Positions 1 to 8,721 of a stretch of 64,000 bases of DNA are shown here, piece by piece. Numbering within the stretch: the first letter of the stretch is position 1; every line of letters starts with the position of its first letter. Made by a program: the position numbers and the translations under genes. Below the pieces are notes generated by a model that was not told the DNA's origin, made no database searches, and worked only from the letters and a program-made list of their open reading frames with translations. The stretch is from Chryseobacterium paridis. GTDB lineage: Bacteria; Bacteroidota; Bacteroidia; Flavobacteriales; Weeksellaceae. The stretch spans positions 868,001 through 932,000 of the forward strand of contig NZ_JAENHK010000001.1 in NCBI RefSeq assembly GCF_016595215.1, read 5' to 3'.

Positions 1-3000
1 AGAGTATAGGTTCCCCATGAAGGAAGTCTATAAGAAGAATTATCCACAAGGCTTTTTGCTGAAGTAAAGATGATCCAACGATAAGTGTCCTGTCCTATAA
101 TTTTTCCCAGTTTTAGAGATTTGAAGCCAGCGGCTGTTACTTCAGCATCACTTAATGAGCCTTCATTAACAAGCAAAACAATTGGTTTTGCTGCAGGTGC
201 AAAATTGGGTTGTGTAGTCATTTTGCCTTCGCGGTATTTCCATTGTAAATAAGGCTTTTGTGCAAGGAAGTTTAATACTTTATCGTGTACATTCCCTCCT
301 GTGTTATAGCGTAAATCAAGAATGACGGCATCTTTTCTGTTTTCCTGTTCTACCATATCTAAAAGGAAATGATCCAATTCATCAGTAGACATGTTTTTCA
401 TATAAGAATAAGCGATACGGTTGTTACTAAGTCGATTAACACGTTGGCGGTTGTTGAAAATCCAATCATCGTAGAGCAGTCCTTTCAGTTCCCCATTTGA
501 GATAGGGTGCACTTTAGTTGCTATGTTCTTGCCACTGCGATTAAAAGTAAGGATAAGCTCATCCTGTTTTTTCGGACTCGTGAAATAGGCTTCACGATTT
601 TCATTGGAATCGACATTTTTGCCATTTACCGTTAGTAGTTTGTCTCCCGGTTTAATATCGACACCGGAACGGAACGCCGGAGATTTACGAACGATAATTT
701 CTACGACATAAGGTTCGTCTTTTTTAAATATAATTCCGGTTTCGTTTGTAAAGTAATTCAAATATCTGGTTTCTTCTTTTCCCATAGAGGAAAAACCAAT
801 GTGCGAAGAATTGAGTTCACCTAAAAGGTCGTTTAATAATATTCTCAGATCATTTCTATTGTTTACATAAGGGAGGTATTTGGCATATTGTTCCTTTTTT
901 GCTTTCCAGTCAATGCCATGAAACTTCTGATCGTAAAAATTCTCTTCAACACCTGTCCATGCTTCATCAAACATTTGGGTAAATTCAGATGCAAGATCTT
1001 TATCAAAAGTGTATTGAATATTTATTTTTTCAGGTTTTAAAGTGGCTAATGTCATTTTATAGATATTACCTTCTATCAACGCAAAAAGATTCTTGTCGTT
1101 TTTGGTAATATAATTAGCAGCCTTATCGAAAATCTTCTCGGATTTGGCTGGTTCAAAATCCGTAAATACTTTTTTAAACAACTGTTTCTTTCCGTTATCC
1201 TGATTGGAATTAAAAAACAAGATTTCTTTTTTATCATCAGTAAAAACCATAGGGTTATCCTGATATCCATACCTGTCAGTAACCATTTCGATTCTTTCCA
1301 ATGCATTTTCAGGGTTAATTTTTAATTCCTTGATGACAGGCTCTTTTGTTTCTTTTTTCTCTTTATTTTCTTCTTTTTCACCCTTTTTGTCATTGCTATC
1401 CTTTTTGGTTTCATCTGTTTTAGTTTCTTTTTTCTCTTCGATAAAAAGTTTGTCAAATTTTTCAGATTTGTAAGGTTCGTCAAACCAATCAAGAGCCATT
1501 CTGTAAATGTTGGATTTCTGCAATCCCAAAGGATAAGAAGGGGTGGTTCTGTCACTCGTAAAATAAATGTACTTACCATCTGGCGACCAGAAAGGATCCT
1601 CTTCTGAAACGCCCGTGTTGGTGAGGTTTATAGTTTGAGCTTTTTTGATGTTATAAATGAATATATCCAGTTCAAAATTCCTTTTTGCTGAAAATAGCAC
1701 ATATTCATCATTAGGAGAAAATGAAGGTGTTGAATTTTGGAAAGCCCATATTTCATCATTTACAATAGTGGTAGAATTGAAATTTTTTAGATCTATTAAT
1801 CTTACTTCATCCCGGCCACTTAAGTAAACTCCTTTTGTAAGGTCATTGTTAAGGGTTATATTACGGTTGTTTCGCAAATCTTTTGTCAGCTGTTTTAATT
1901 CTCCTTTTCCATCTGCACTGATGCTAAACCAGTTTTGATATCCCTTGTCGGTCTGATTAAAAAGTAAGGTGCGATTATCTTTCAGCCATTTTACTTCCAT
2001 TACGCGCTCTTTTCCATCGGAAATTTGTTGTGTAAATTTCCCTTCAATGTCAGACACAAATAAAACGCCTCTGCTGACAAATGCCATTTTTTTTCCATCT
2101 GGTGAAACGTCGTAGTAAGAAATATTATTCTCTGTCATGAAATTTTGCTCTTTTTCCAATGTTTTATTGGTGTTCAAGCTAATGTTCAGTGCCTTTGTAT
2201 TCTTGGTGGCTACATCGTAAATATAAAGCTGGTAATCTTTTTCAAAAATTACTTTAGAGCCATTTGCAGAAACAAATGGCTTTTTAATAGAAGTGCTAAA
2301 TTCGGTCAATGCCGTCTTTTTGCCATTTTCAATTTTATAGAGATTGTATTCATTATTATTTTCATCAGAAATAAAATAGATGATTCCATTCTTATCGACC
2401 GTTGGATTGAAATCTTTTCCTTCGTAGTTCGTATACTGTTTGAAGATATTATTCTTTTGATTGAACCCTAAAATATCAGGATTGTTTTCTCCTTTATAAT
2501 GTTTTCGATGTACCTGATAAGCACTTTCAGGTGAACTGGTAAAAAGATATTCGCCTGAAGGGGTTTCAGCAAGCCCATTGGTATTGTTGAAATAATTGTT
2601 GAAAAGTTTTTGTGGAGTCTTTCCTTCAATACTGGTTTTAAAACTTCCAAAATTATTATTTCTGTTAGACGTAAAATAAATGGTTTTACTATCCCATCCC
2701 CAGTTTTCTATTTCATCTTTTCCGGTATGGAAAGTAAGCTGTTTAATTGTTCCACCTTCAGCAGGCATTAAGTAAACATCATAGTTTCCATATTGATTAG
2801 AGCTGAATGCAAGCCATTTTCCATCTGGAGAAATACGTGGATTAATTTCTTCTCCATCTAAAGCGGTGACCCTTGAAGCATTTCCGCCATTGGAATCCAC
2901 TTTCCAGATATCCCCATCATATGCGAAATAAGCAGTTTTTCCGTCAGGACTTAATGATGGACTAGATAAAAAAAAAGATTTCTCCTGTGCTGAAACCTGA

Positions 3001-3044
3001 ATAGTAGCAAAAACTACTGCTAACGAAATGAAGATTTTTCTCAT
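1..3044 (-). CDS. Tricorn-protease-like S41 peptidase with PD40 propeller and PDZ domain (C-terminus outside window)
   Basis: About 1,014 codons are visible; the stop lies beyond the left edge. The ATG at 3044 opens a signal peptide (MRKIFISLAVVF...VSAQ), so the protein is exported. Residues ~25-500 carry repeated TolB/PD40-type beta-propeller blades (motifs such as SPDGKWLAFSSN and SPDGKYIYFTSD). A Lys/Glu-rich linker follows near residue 520-545, then a tricorn core, a PDZ domain (SGVDIKPGDKLLTVNGK) and an S41 domain with the nucleophile motif NEGSLSDAE. Tricorn-type proteins degrade peptides after the main proteases; here the role would be periplasmic or surface peptide turnover, which is inferred. 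The next gene upstream is tRNA-Asn, so it is probably transcribed alone. Confidence 0.9.
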   Translation of the reverse strand, partial: MRKIFISLAVVFATIQVSAQEKSFFLSSPSLSPDGKTAYFAYDGDIWKVDSNGGNASRVTALDGEEINPRISPDGKWLAFSSNQYGNYDVYLMPAEGGTIKQLTFHTGKDEIENWGWDSKTIYFTSNRNNNFGSFKTSIEGKTPQKLFNNYFNNTNGLAETPSGEYLFTSSPESAYQVHRKHYKGENNPDILGFNQKNNIFKQYTNYEGKDFNPTVDKNGIIYFISDENNNEYNLYKIENGKKTALTEFSTSIKKPFVSANGSKVIFEKDYQLYIYDVATKNTKALNISLNTNKTLEKEQNFMTENNISYYDVSPDGKKMAFVSRGVLFVSDIEGKFTQQISDGKERVMEVKWLKDNRTLLFNQTDKGYQNWFSISADGKGELKQLTKDLRNNRNITLNNDLTKGVYLSGRDEVRLIDLKNFNSTTIVNDEIWAFQNSTPSFSPNDEYVLFSAKRNFELDIFIYNIKKAQTINLTNTGVSEEDPFWSPDGKYIYFTSDRTTPSYPLGLQKSNIYRMALDWFDEPYKSEKFDKLFIEEKKETKTDETKKDSNDKKGEKEENKEKKETKEPVIKELKINPENALERIEMVTDRYGYQDNPMVFTDDKKEILFFNSNQDNGKKQLFKKVFTDFEPAKSEKIFDKAANYITKNDKNLFALIEGNIYKMTLATLKPEKINIQYTFDKDLASEFTQMFDEAWTGVEENFYDQKFHGIDWKAKKEQYAKYLPYVNNRNDLRILLNDLLGELNSSHIGFSSMGKEETRYLNYFTNETGIIFKKDEPYVVEIIVRKSPAFRSGVDIKPGDKLLTVNGKNVDSNENREAYFTSPKKQDELILTFNRSGKNIATKVHPISNGELKGLLYDDWIFNNRQRVNRLSNNRIAYSYMKNMSTDELDHFLLDMVEQENRKDAVILDLRYNTGGNVHDKVLNFLAQKPYLQWKYREGKMTTQPNFAPAAKPIVLLVNEGSLSDAEVTAAGFKSLKLGKIIGQDTYRWIIFTSAKSLVDNSSYRLPSWGTYT

Positions 3045-3201
3045 GGAATATTTCAATATGTATACAAGATTATAAAAGAAGTCGCTAAAGCTTTTTACTA
3101 AAGAGTATGAAAACTTAATAATAAGTTACAAATATCTAATATTTTTGAAAAATGTTTAGAGCTTAAAGCAATTAAATTGTAGGAATTTGAAGATATAAAG
3201 C

Positions 3202-3234
3202 AAAAAAAAGACTTACAGAAATGTAAGTCTTTTT
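3202..3234 (-). terminator. Terminator downstream of tRNA-Asn
   Basis: A perfect 9-bp stem (AGACTTACA/TGTAAGTCT, 3209-3217 with 3222-3230) with a 4-base loop is followed on the minus strand by a run of eight T. It begins directly after the tRNA 3' end. Confidence 0.85.
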
Positions 3235-3310
3235 GGCTCCTCCTGCTGGGCTCGAACCAGCGACCCTCTGATTAACAGTCAGATGCTCTAACCAACTGAG
3301 CTAAGGAGGA
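3234..3310 (-). tRNA. tRNA-Asn (anticodon GTT), CCA encoded
   Basis: Read on the minus strand, the acceptor arm TCCTCCT pairs with AGGAGGA, followed by discriminator G and an encoded CCA (3234-3236). The D arm (TAGCTCAGTTGGTTAGAGC), an anticodon stem-loop with GTT, and the T arm (GGTTCGAGCCC) are all recognisable. Total length is 77 nt including CCA. Confidence 0.95.
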
Positions 3311-3333
3311 ATGTCCTTTGTTTTTAAGTGGTG

Positions 3334-3365
3334 CAAATATAGGACGAATATCTATACCACACAAA
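3334..3365 (-). promoter_or_regulatory. Bacteroidota-type promoter for tRNA-Asn
   Basis: On the minus strand TTTG (3362-3365), a 20-nt spacer and TATATTTG (3334-3341) match the -33/-7 pattern of the Bacteroidota primary sigma factor. The box ends about 24 nt before the tRNA 5' end. Confidence 0.65.
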
Positions 3366-3391
3366 TTTTTCTTTTGAAAATTTGAAAAATC

Positions 3392-4741
3392 TTATAATTT
3401 TCCTGTAAATATTTTAAATATGTCGCTTCCGAAAATCAGTAACATCAAGCCTAACAGGAAGATAACCCCAATCATCTGTGCGTTTTCCAACACCTTTTGA
3501 GGAACTGGTTTTCCGACAATAATTTCATATAATGTAAAAATAACATGTCCACCATCAAGTCCCGGAATAGGAATAAGGTTCAGAAATGCTAGCCAGATTG
3601 AGAACATTGCCGTAAAACTCCAGAAAGCTGGCCAGTTGATTGCAAAACTACCATCCGCAGCTTTATTTACTGGCATAGATTTCACAATTGCAATTGGGCC
3701 CCCTACATTTTTGTATCCCTGGATCTTAGAGTTGAACATGATTTTGAATTGCTTTACCTGCATGGTTAAAGCTTCAATTGTTCTCTCAAATCCTCTTGGA
3801 ATAGACTCTCCAAAAGAATATTTTTTATCAGTTACTACACTTGCAAGGCTTTTTTGGTCAACAGCGATTCCTAATTTACCATTTTTATCTACTGGTGCAG
3901 AAATGGTTTGCTTTTCAGTACCACGAGTTACCTCAATGTTAACTGTTTTCCCTTTGTTTTCAGCTAATGTTGAACTTACCTCGTCGAAGAAAGGTGTTGA
4001 TTTTCCATTGATGGCTATAATTCTATCCCCTTTAGCTAATCCTGATGCTTTTGAAGAAGGAGTCGCTAAAGAATCAATGATCATTGGAATTCTTGGAGTG
4101 ATGTATAGTTTTGCTTCTCTTTGTTTGATAACATCAGCTACACCATCTTCATTTACTTTAAATGTTACTTCTTTTCCATTTCTAAGAACAGTCACATGAT
4201 CACTGAAAAGTATATTAATAGCTGAATTTTCCAATCTTTCTGCTGGTTTTCCATCTATAGAGACAATTTTATCACCACTTTGGAATCCCATTTTTTTACC
4301 AGCTTCGGTTACACCGATACCGTTATCAAATTTTGTAAGGTCTGTGTACATCTCTCCATTAAAAAGAGAAAGGCAGCTGTAAATTAACCAGGCAAGGAAA
4401 AAGTTAACTGTAACTCCACCCATCATAATGATTAATCTCTGCCAAGCCGGTTTTGCACGAAATTCCCACGGTTGTGCAGGCTGCTTCAATTGCTCTGTAT
4501 CCATGCTTTCATCCACCATTCCTGCAATTTTCACATACCCTCCGAAAGGAAGCCATCCGATACCATATTCCGTTTCACCGATTTTTTTCTTTGCAATAGA
4601 AAACCAAGGATCGAAAAATAAATAAAACTTTTCTACTTTGGTTTTAAACCATTTGGCAGGTAAAAAATGCCCAAGTTCATGAAGAACGACTAAGATAGAA
4701 ATGCTTAATATGAATTGAAAAATTTTAATTGCTAATTCCAT
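3392..4741 (-). CDS. rseP: Site-2 intramembrane zinc metalloprotease RseP
   Basis: 449 aa. The first membrane segment carries the metal-binding HELGH motif at residues 21-25. Two PDZ domains follow (around residues 120-200 and 205-290, the second with SGLAKGDRIIAINGK). A C-terminal membrane segment holds the second catalytic motif NLIPIPGLDGGH. This is the usual RseP/EcfE layout and length. The family cleaves membrane-bound anti-sigma factors and remnant signal peptides within the inner membrane. A sigma/anti-sigma pair occurs about 30 kb away (34752-35916), but a substrate link is only possible, not shown. It has its own promoter-like box. Confidence 0.95.
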   Translation of the reverse strand: MELAIKIFQFILSISILVVLHELGHFLPAKWFKTKVEKFYLFFDPWFSIAKKKIGETEYGIGWLPFGGYVKIAGMVDESMDTEQLKQPAQPWEFRAKPAWQRLIIMMGGVTVNFFLAWLIYSCLSLFNGEMYTDLTKFDNGIGVTEAGKKMGFQSGDKIVSIDGKPAERLENSAINILFSDHVTVLRNGKEVTFKVNEDGVADVIKQREAKLYITPRIPMIIDSLATPSSKASGLAKGDRIIAINGKSTPFFDEVSSTLAENKGKTVNIEVTRGTEKQTISAPVDKNGKLGIAVDQKSLASVVTDKKYSFGESIPRGFERTIEALTMQVKQFKIMFNSKIQGYKNVGGPIAIVKSMPVNKAADGSFAINWPAFWSFTAMFSIWLAFLNLIPIPGLDGGHVIFTLYEIIVGKPVPQKVLENAQMIGVIFLLGLMLLIFGSDIFKIFTGKL

Positions 4742-4765
4742 TAATAAATTTTAGATTTTAATTTG

Positions 4766-4796
4766 CAAAGGTAACAATTATCAAAACTATGCCAAA
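4766..4796 (-). promoter_or_regulatory. Promoter of rseP
   Basis: Minus-strand TTTG (4793-4796), a 19-nt spacer and TACCTTTG (4766-4773), which is a close match to TTTG-N19-TAnnTTTG. It lies 25 nt upstream of the rseP ATG. Confidence 0.7.
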
Positions 4797-4825
4797 TAAA
4801 AAAGCTCCTCATATAGAGAAGCTTT
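4792..4825 (-). terminator. Terminator after the small barrel-protein gene
   Basis: On the minus strand, AAAGCT-t-CTC / GAG-g-AGCTTT (9 bp with one mismatch, loop TATAT) is followed by TTTTATTT. It is placed just past the stop of the gene at 4846. Confidence 0.7.
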
Positions 4826-4845
4826 GTCATATAATCAGACTGTTT

Positions 4846-5286
4846 TTATAAATTTATAGAAACTCCAAGACTGCCATTGTTACCAACCTCGGCAAATACC
4901 CCGATTCTCTCCGTGAAAAAGTAGCGTGCTCCAATATGAGCGCCAATTCCAAAATCCTTTCCAAGAACACCAAGATCTACTCCCGGATAGATATCTAATT
5001 TTTCCGGTAACTGTAAAGTTTCTTTTAAATGAAAATTCAACCTTCCAAAGATGAAAACCCTGTTGTCATTATCATTGTTTTTATATCCGCTAAAATAACC
5101 ATTTAACCCAGCTCCTACAGAAATGAGCTTATTCAGTCCGTAATCATAGGTTCCTGTAACTCCTGTTCCATATCCCCAGGCACTAAAGCCAAGTTGTATT
5201 TTCTGATCTCCTTTTCCTGTCCAGGCCTGAGCATTTACGGTAGCTCCAAAGAAGATAACCATAAATATAAAAACCAATTTCTTCAT
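4846..5286 (-). CDS. Small exported beta-barrel-like protein (DUF6646-like)
   Basis: 146 aa from the ATG at 5286. This start gives a clean signal peptide (MKKLVFIFMVIFFG...NAQ), whereas the upstream in-frame TTG would add a polar tail. The mature part has alternating aromatic and glycine strands (WTGKGDQKIQLGFSAWGYG, GAGLNGYFSGY, IGARYFFTERIGVFAEVG), which suggests an eight-stranded outer-membrane barrel. It resembles a family of small flavobacterial proteins that I recall as DUF6646; function is unknown. It is transcribed alone, with its own terminator. Confidence 0.75.
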   Translation of the reverse strand: MKKLVFIFMVIFFGATVNAQAWTGKGDQKIQLGFSAWGYGTGVTGTYDYGLNKLISVGAGLNGYFSGYKNNDNDNRVFIFGRLNFHLKETLQLPEKLDIYPGVDLGVLGKDFGIGAHIGARYFFTERIGVFAEVGNNGSLGVSINL

Positions 5287-5388
5287 AAAATTTAAACTTT
5301 TGATGTATTTACTAAAAATATTGAGCAACAAAAATAGAACCGAAATCGATTAAAAACCCTATTTTTATACAAGATTTTGAATGATTTT

Positions 5389-6141
5389 ATGAAAATTAAG
5401 GGATTAAATTTAGATATTGTCTGGAAAGATAAAAATGAAAACTTTCGTTTAATAGAAGAAGAATTAAATAATCAGGAGGCTGATCTGTTTCTCCTGCCGG
5501 AAATGTTTTCTACAGGTTTTTGTATGGATGCTTCTGAAGTTTCAGATCGAAATGAGGAAACATTAGAATTTTTGAAGAAGATTTCAAAAGAGAAAAATAC
5601 TGCATTTTGTGGTAGCGCTCCGGTTGAAGAGAATGGTAATTTCTACAATCGAATGTATTTTGTAAAACCTGATTCCACAATCATTTTTTATGATAAAAGG
5701 CATTTGTTTTCTTTCTCAGGTGAAGATAAAGTGTATACACCAGGAAAAGAAAGAGTAATTGTTGAACATAAAGGAATCCGTTTTTTATTACAGGTTTGCT
5801 ATGATCTTCGCTTTCCTGTCTTTGCAAGGAATAATGATGATTATGATGCAATTCTATATGTGGCTAACTGGCCTGAGAAGAGAGTAGGAGCATGGGAGCA
5901 TTTATTAAAAGCCCGGGCTATTGAAAATTTATCTTTTGTTTTTGGATTGAATAGAATTGGAACAGACGGAAATAATCTTTTTTATCAGGAAAGCACCCAT
6001 TGTTTTTTTGCTGATGGTAAAGAGATTTCCCAAAAAGACAAGAATATTGTTTCAGCAGAATTGAACTTAGAAGAATTAAAGGATTTCAGAAAACATTTTC
6101 AGTTTTTAAATGATAGAGATCATTTTTCTATTGAAATGTAG
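5389..6141 (+). CDS. Nitrilase-superfamily amidohydrolase (omega-amidase/YafV-like)
   Basis: 250 aa from the ATG at 5389; a TTG 12 nt upstream is less likely. The Glu-Lys-Cys triad of carbon-nitrogen hydrolases is visible: Glu in LPEMFSTGF, Lys in DKRHLFSF, Cys in QVCYDLRFPVF. The CYDLRFPV wording and the length match the YafV/omega-amidase branch, which deaminates alpha-ketoglutaramate or alpha-ketosuccinamate in glutamine and methionine salvage. Substrate is inferred from family resemblance only. The gene is convergent with the thioredoxin gene, sharing a terminator. Confidence 0.88.
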   Translation: MKIKGLNLDIVWKDKNENFRLIEEELNNQEADLFLLPEMFSTGFCMDASEVSDRNEETLEFLKKISKEKNTAFCGSAPVEENGNFYNRMYFVKPDSTIIFYDKRHLFSFSGEDKVYTPGKERVIVEHKGIRFLLQVCYDLRFPVFARNNDDYDAILYVANWPEKRVGAWEHLLKARAIENLSFVFGLNRIGTDGNNLFYQESTHCFFADGKEISQKDKNIVSAELNLEELKDFRKHFQFLNDRDHFSIEM

Positions 6142-6188
6142 ACCAGAGATTCAAGTTTAGAAATGAATCAGACTCATTCCATAAAAAT

Positions 6189-6213
6189 AAAACTGTGAGA
6201 TTTTCACAGTTTT
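6189..6213. terminator. Bidirectional terminator between the amidase and thioredoxin genes
   Basis: AAAACTGTGA/TCACAGTTTT, a 10-bp stem with a 5-base loop, has A-rich and T-rich flanks. It works for both converging genes and touches the thioredoxin stop codon. Confidence 0.75.
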
Positions 6214-6511
6214 ATTCGTATTGTTTCAAAAGTTGAGTTAAAGTGTTTACATCATGTACACCACTTTCCTTCCAGAGAAGTTCTCCATCTTTAAATATTG
6301 CTAAAGTAGGAACTCCACGTACTCCGTATTGCGATGCAATAGCAGGATATTGGTCTACATCTACTTTTATGATTCTTGCTCCTTCACCTACATTTTCTTT
6401 TACTGTAGTTAAGACCGAAGACTGCACTTTGCATGGTTGACACCATGTGGCAAAAAAGTCAATTAAAACTGGTCTTTCGGAGTTAATAAGTTCTTTAAAT
6501 TTTTCTGACAT
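6212..6511 (-). CDS. Thioredoxin-family protein
   Basis: 99 aa, the size of a single thioredoxin domain with no signal peptide. The active site WCQPCK lies at about residues 23-28, and the cis-proline motif RGVPTLAIF near residue 70. The active site reads CQPC rather than the classical CGPC. It is the last gene of a minus-strand set after a persulfide-dioxygenase-like protein and a rhodanese (11-nt gap). A likely role is to reduce the persulfides or disulfides produced by those enzymes in the cytoplasm. Confidence 0.9.
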   Translation of the reverse strand: MSEKFKELINSERPVLIDFFATWCQPCKVQSSVLTTVKENVGEGARIIKVDVDQYPAIASQYGVRGVPTLAIFKDGELLWKESGVHDVNTLTQLLKQYE

Positions 6512-6522
6512 GATTTTGGTGT

Positions 6523-6900
6523 TTATGGTTTAGTCGTATTTTCGTCCTGAATGGCTTTTACATTTTTCCAGCTTGTTCCATCATAGGCTTCCACTCCATT
6601 TTTCTTTAAAATCTCCATAGCCTGATCTGCCTGTATTCCTTTGTTACAAAAAACAACTACCTTCTTACCCTTTAGAGCATCAATATTATTTGGGATTTGA
6701 GCAAGAGGAATGTTGATTGCATTTTTTGCCGTTCCTTCTTTATATTGTTCAGGAACTCTCACGTCCAGTAAAGTAACATCATTGCTATTAACTATTTCCT
6801 TAATATTTGCAGGAGTGTTGTTTTGTGCAATGGGTGCTGTTTTACATGCACTTGTAATAATTGATACAGCAAATATAAATCCCCAACCCTTACTTCTCAT
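6523..6900 (-). CDS. Rhodanese-domain lipoprotein
   Basis: 125 aa from the ATG at 6900; an in-frame start 30 nt upstream would overlap the previous gene and spoil the signal. The N-terminus MRSKGWGFIFAVSIITSAC is a lipoprotein signal with the lipidated Cys at about 19. Residues ~35-120 form one rhodanese domain with the active-site loop VVFCNKGIQAD, so the sulfur-carrying Cys is present. It probably transfers sulfane sulfur at the periplasmic face. It starts 8 nt after the MBL/rhodanese gene, within the same operon. Confidence 0.85.
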   Translation of the reverse strand: MRSKGWGFIFAVSIITSACKTAPIAQNNTPANIKEIVNSNDVTLLDVRVPEQYKEGTAKNAINIPLAQIPNNIDALKGKKVVVFCNKGIQADQAMEILKKNGVEAYDGTSWKNVKAIQDENTTKP

Positions 6901-6908
6901 TCTTTGAT

Positions 6909-8318
6909 TTATAATGTTTTTGACTGACAAACGAAATCTGAAGTAGGTAATTTTTCGGTTTTCTTAATTGCGTTAAAACCACCTTCGATTTCAGTAAAGT
7001 TTCTGATTCCGTGTGAATTAAGGATGCTTGCGGCAACCATGCTTCGGTATCCTCCTGCACAATGAATGAAAAAATGTTCTGAATCATCAATGGAAGTTAC
7101 CCAATCGCTGATGTTATCAAGTGGCCTATTGAATGCATTGTCAATATGTTCAGCTGCGTATTCTGTAAGTTTTCGAACGTCAATTATTGTCGCCTTTTCA
7201 TCAAATTGCTCTACAAATTCGGAAGGAGAAATTCTTTTAATTTCATCTGTTTCTTTATTTGAATTTTGCCATGCTTTAAATCCTCCTTTCAGGTATCCTA
7301 AAACATTATCAAATCCAACTCTGCTTAATCTGGTGATTACTTCTTCTTCGGTACCTTCGTCTGTAACCAGTAGCAGTGGGTGCTTTACATCTACAATTAA
7401 AGTTCCTACCCAAGGGGCGAAATCTCCTTTTAAACCTATATTTATAGAGTTAGGAATAAAACCTTTGTGAAATTCTGCAGCACCTCTTGTGTCTAAGATC
7501 AAAGCTCCGGAATCTTCTGCAAAACCTTCAAAATCCTCAACCGAAATCGGATTCAGTCCTTTATCCATCACGGTGTCTATGCTTTCATAGCCTCCTTTAT
7601 TTAGGGCTACATTCATTCCGAAATATTTAGGAGGAGCAGTTAAACCATCCAAAACCTCTTTTATAAAAGATTCTTTATCAGGTTGGTTTAAAGCATAATT
7701 CGTTCTTTTTTGATTACCAAGCGTATCTACTGTCTCTTTCTGCATGTTTTTTCCACAAGCTGATCCGGCTCCATGTGCTGGATAAACCGTAATAGAGTCA
7801 TCTAATGGGATAATTTTACTATGAAGACTCTCATATAAAATTCCTGCAAGGTCCTCCTGTGTAAGATTAGTTGCTTTCTGTGCAAGGTCAGGTCTTCCAA
7901 CATCACCTAAAAATAAAGTGTCACCTGTAAATATTGCAGTTTCAACACCGTTTTCATCAATTAAAAGATACGTTGTACTTTCCATTGTGTGACCGGGAGT
8001 ATGCAAAACCTTTATTTTTACCTTTCCAATTTCAAAAATCTGATGATCTTCTGCTATGATTGCTTCGAATTCAGGATTGGCCGTCGGGCCATAAATAATA
8101 GGAGCATTTGTCTTTTTACTTAAATCCAAATGTCCCGAAACAAAATCAGCATGGAAATGAGTTTCAAAAATATACTTTAAAGTTACATTGTCTTTTTCAA
8201 GACGATCCAGATATGGTTTTACCTCTCGTAGAGGATCTATAATTGCAGCTTCGTTTTCTGATACAATATAATAGGCTCCCTGAGCTAGACAGCCCGTATA
8301 TATTTGTTCAACTTTCAT
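6909..8318 (-). CDS. MBL-fold persulfide-dioxygenase-like protein fused to two rhodanese domains
   Basis: 469 aa. Residues ~1-240 are a metallo-beta-lactamase fold with THFHADFVSGH, HTPGHTMES and FTGDTLFLGDVGRPDL, the iron-ligand pattern of persulfide dioxygenases. Two rhodanese domains follow at ~260-360 and ~370-460. The second has the catalytic Cys (FFIHCAGGYRS). In the first, the equivalent loop reads LLLVTDEGTEEE and lacks Cys, so it is probably structural. The architecture resembles CstB. Proposed role: oxidation of low-molecular-weight persulfides to sulfite or thiosulfate during sulfide detoxification. It heads an operon with a rhodanese and a thioredoxin. Confidence 0.9.
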   Translation of the reverse strand: MKVEQIYTGCLAQGAYYIVSENEAAIIDPLREVKPYLDRLEKDNVTLKYIFETHFHADFVSGHLDLSKKTNAPIIYGPTANPEFEAIIAEDHQIFEIGKVKIKVLHTPGHTMESTTYLLIDENGVETAIFTGDTLFLGDVGRPDLAQKATNLTQEDLAGILYESLHSKIIPLDDSITVYPAHGAGSACGKNMQKETVDTLGNQKRTNYALNQPDKESFIKEVLDGLTAPPKYFGMNVALNKGGYESIDTVMDKGLNPISVEDFEGFAEDSGALILDTRGAAEFHKGFIPNSINIGLKGDFAPWVGTLIVDVKHPLLLVTDEGTEEEVITRLSRVGFDNVLGYLKGGFKAWQNSNKETDEIKRISPSEFVEQFDEKATIIDVRKLTEYAAEHIDNAFNRPLDNISDWVTSIDDSEHFFIHCAGGYRSMVAASILNSHGIRNFTEIEGGFNAIKKTEKLPTSDFVCQSKTL

Positions 8319-8721
8319 TGACTAGATTTTAAAATTAAATTTGAGTTAAAGATACAAAGTATTAGATGAATTGTAAACGAAATGTTAAATCTGAATAATA
8401 GTTTATTTCAATTTAGAGGCTTTTTCGTATAGGTAGAGAACGAAAGTGATTTGTTTTCAAATAGAAAGGATTTGTGATAAACGCACCAAATTAGTAGACT
8501 GTTTTTTGTCATGCTTTAAAAACAAAAATAAATACGTAAAGGGGTTTTAATCTTCAATATGTCTTCATAGTGGATGGAGTTTATGTTATTTTTTGAGCAG
8601 TTGTTACATTGTAGTCTTTCAGAGAATTACCCAAAAGATTGTTGATCTTGTTTCTAAGAATCCAACTTTAATGGTCTGATATTTTATAAAAAATTTTATA
8701 TTTATATGTTAAAAAAATCAA
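8319..8721. other. 403-bp intergenic region without a recognisable gene
   Basis: This lies between two divergent genes. I see no ORF with a credible start, no RNA fold I recognise and no strong TAnnTTTG box on either strand. The last 60 bases before 8722 are very AT-rich. It probably holds both divergent promoters. Confidence 0.5.

Noticed and set aside
3636..4199. 187-aa plus-strand ORF inside rseP
   Set aside because: It lies fully opposite rseP, which has all catalytic motifs; the ORF has no recognisable domain.
8319..8721. Hidden small gene or RNA in the 403-bp gap
   Set aside because: No ORF with a credible start and no clear hairpin or T-run was found on either strand.
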